Source: JBBCJT01 sp037190665
GTDB lineage: Bacteria > Pseudomonadota > Alphaproteobacteria > Acetobacterales > Acetobacteraceae
NCBI GenBank assembly: GCA_037190665.1
Contig: JBBCJT010000030.1
Location: 1 to 64,000, forward strand
Reading direction: 5' to 3'
DNA length: 64,000 bases
The notes under the pieces are model-generated. The model had not been told where the DNA came from, made no database searches, and was given only the letters and a program-made list of their open reading frames with translations. The position numbers and the translations under genes were made by a program. Positions 63,330 to 64,000 of this stretch are shown here, in pieces (within the stretch, counting starts at the first letter, position 1; each line of letters opens with the position of its first letter).

Positions 63330-64000
63330 ATGATCCGTTTCGGCCGCCGTGCCGCACTGGCCGGGCTCGCGCTCGTGCCGGCTTCGGGCGCGATCGCGCA
63401 GCCGGCGCTGCCGCCTACCATCACGCTCGTCGTCGGCGCCGCCCCGGGCGGGACGACCGACACGCTCGCGCGCGAGGTGGCGGAGGTGATGCAGGCGAAG
63501 CTCGGCCGCAACGTGGTGGTGGAGAACCGGACCGGCGCGGGCGGCAACATCGCCGCCACGCAGGTCGCGCGCGCCGCGCCCGATGGCGGCACGCTGCTGG
63601 TCGCCTTCACCAGCCACACGCTGAACGCCGCGCTGATGAACCAGATCCCGTACCGGCCGGTGGAGGATTTCACGCCGATCTCGCGGCTCGCGCGGCTATC
63701 GGCGAGCGTGCTGGTGGTCGGCCCCTCGGTGAAGGAAGCGGACCTCGCCGCCTTCGTCGCGGCCGCGCGCGCGAAGCCGGACCGCTACAGCTTCGCCATC
63801 GGCGGGGTCGGCAGCTCGCTGCACATGCAGACGGTGATGTTCCGCTCCGCGCTGGGGCTGACAGGGCCGGACGTACCGTTCCGCGGCACCTCGCCCGCGC
63901 TGGTGGACGTGGTGGCCGGGCACGTGGATGCGATGTTCGTGCCGCTGGATGTGGGCGGCGAGCTGATCCGAGACGGCAAGGCGCGCGCGCTCGCCGTGAC
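63330..64000 (+). CDS. Bug/TctC family binding protein (3' end beyond the window)
   Basis: The first 223 residues of a Bug-family periplasmic binding protein are visible. A Tat-like signal (RRAALAGLALVPASGAIAQ) precedes ITLVVGAAPGGTTDTLAR. ENRTGAGGNIAA and PDGGTLLVAF follow in family order. A strong AAGGGGGAGGGA precedes ATG 63330. The gene runs off the right edge. It starts 55 nt after the Lrp-type gene; ligand unknown. Confidence 0.92.
   Translation, partial: MIRFGRRAALAGLALVPASGAIAQPALPPTITLVVGAAPGGTTDTLAREVAEVMQAKLGRNVVVENRTGAGGNIAATQVARAAPDGGTLLVAFTSHTLNAALMNQIPYRPVEDFTPISRLARLSASVLVVGPSVKEADLAAFVAAARAKPDRYSFAIGGVGSSLHMQTVMFRSALGLTGPDVPFRGTSPALVDVVAGHVDAMFVPLDVGGELIRDGKARALAV

Overview
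The window is very GC-rich and gene-dense, and no rRNA, tRNA, CRISPR array, insertion sequence or replication origin was seen. Gene content points to an alphaproteobacterium, possibly of the Acetobacteraceae (Roseomonas-like). The clues are many Bug/TctC periplasmic binding proteins, a NirK-type denitrification cluster with nirV and norEF, a fused indolepyruvate:ferredoxin oxidoreductase and a likely EcfG-type stress promoter. This taxonomic call is an inference from gene families only.

Positions 1-12900 hold the tail of a peptide-type ABC binding protein and then a denitrification island. The order is norCBQD, a block of small poorly characterised genes (a 51-aa membrane protein, a DUF2249 protein, a many-helix membrane protein, a tandem-DUF2249 protein and a DUF59/MIP18-type protein), nirK, nirV, norE, norF, a Crp/Fnr regulator without FNR cysteines, and a convergent pseudoazurin gene. 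Three intergenic regions carry near-identical TTTGC-N6-GCAAA palindromes and a fourth carries a one-mismatch version. Together they outline an NO-responsive regulon: pseudoazurin feeds electrons to NirK (nitrite to NO) and NorCB reduces NO to N2O. No nar, nap or nos genes are present here.

Positions 12900-33000 look like accessory catabolic DNA. After about 1 kb of largely non-coding sequence come a CoA ligase, an orphan binding protein, four hotdog-fold (MaoC/FAS1-like) genes and a LysR regulator. Next is a group of MFS, SDR, Bug, alpha/beta-hydrolase, carboxymuconolactone-decarboxylase-like, ketopantoate-reductase-like, DHDPS-like and M28-peptidase-like genes. Several of these families occur twice, and two of the enzymes lack canonical catalytic residues.

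Positions 33000-41000 are mixed: small stress-type genes, an ureidoglycine aminohydrolase (allE), a serine hydrolase, a small P-loop ATPase, an SRAP protein, ilvD, two tiny charged proteins with matching EcfG-like promoters, and an MFS exporter. Positions 40987-50659 form a branched-chain-type ABC uptake operon interleaved with three acyl-CoA ligase genes. Positions 50859-62657 hold a DUF72 protein, the leucine-catabolic set (isovaleryl-CoA dehydrogenase and both methylcrotonyl-CoA carboxylase subunits), an acyl-CoA dehydrogenase, a thiolase and the large fused indolepyruvate oxidoreductase. The last is divergent from an Lrp/AsnC regulator. A Bug protein runs off the right edge.

Four complex palindromic repeats of one family lie between genes at about 882, 36004, 50672 and 56521. 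Strong hairpins, most of them between convergent genes, act as likely terminators.
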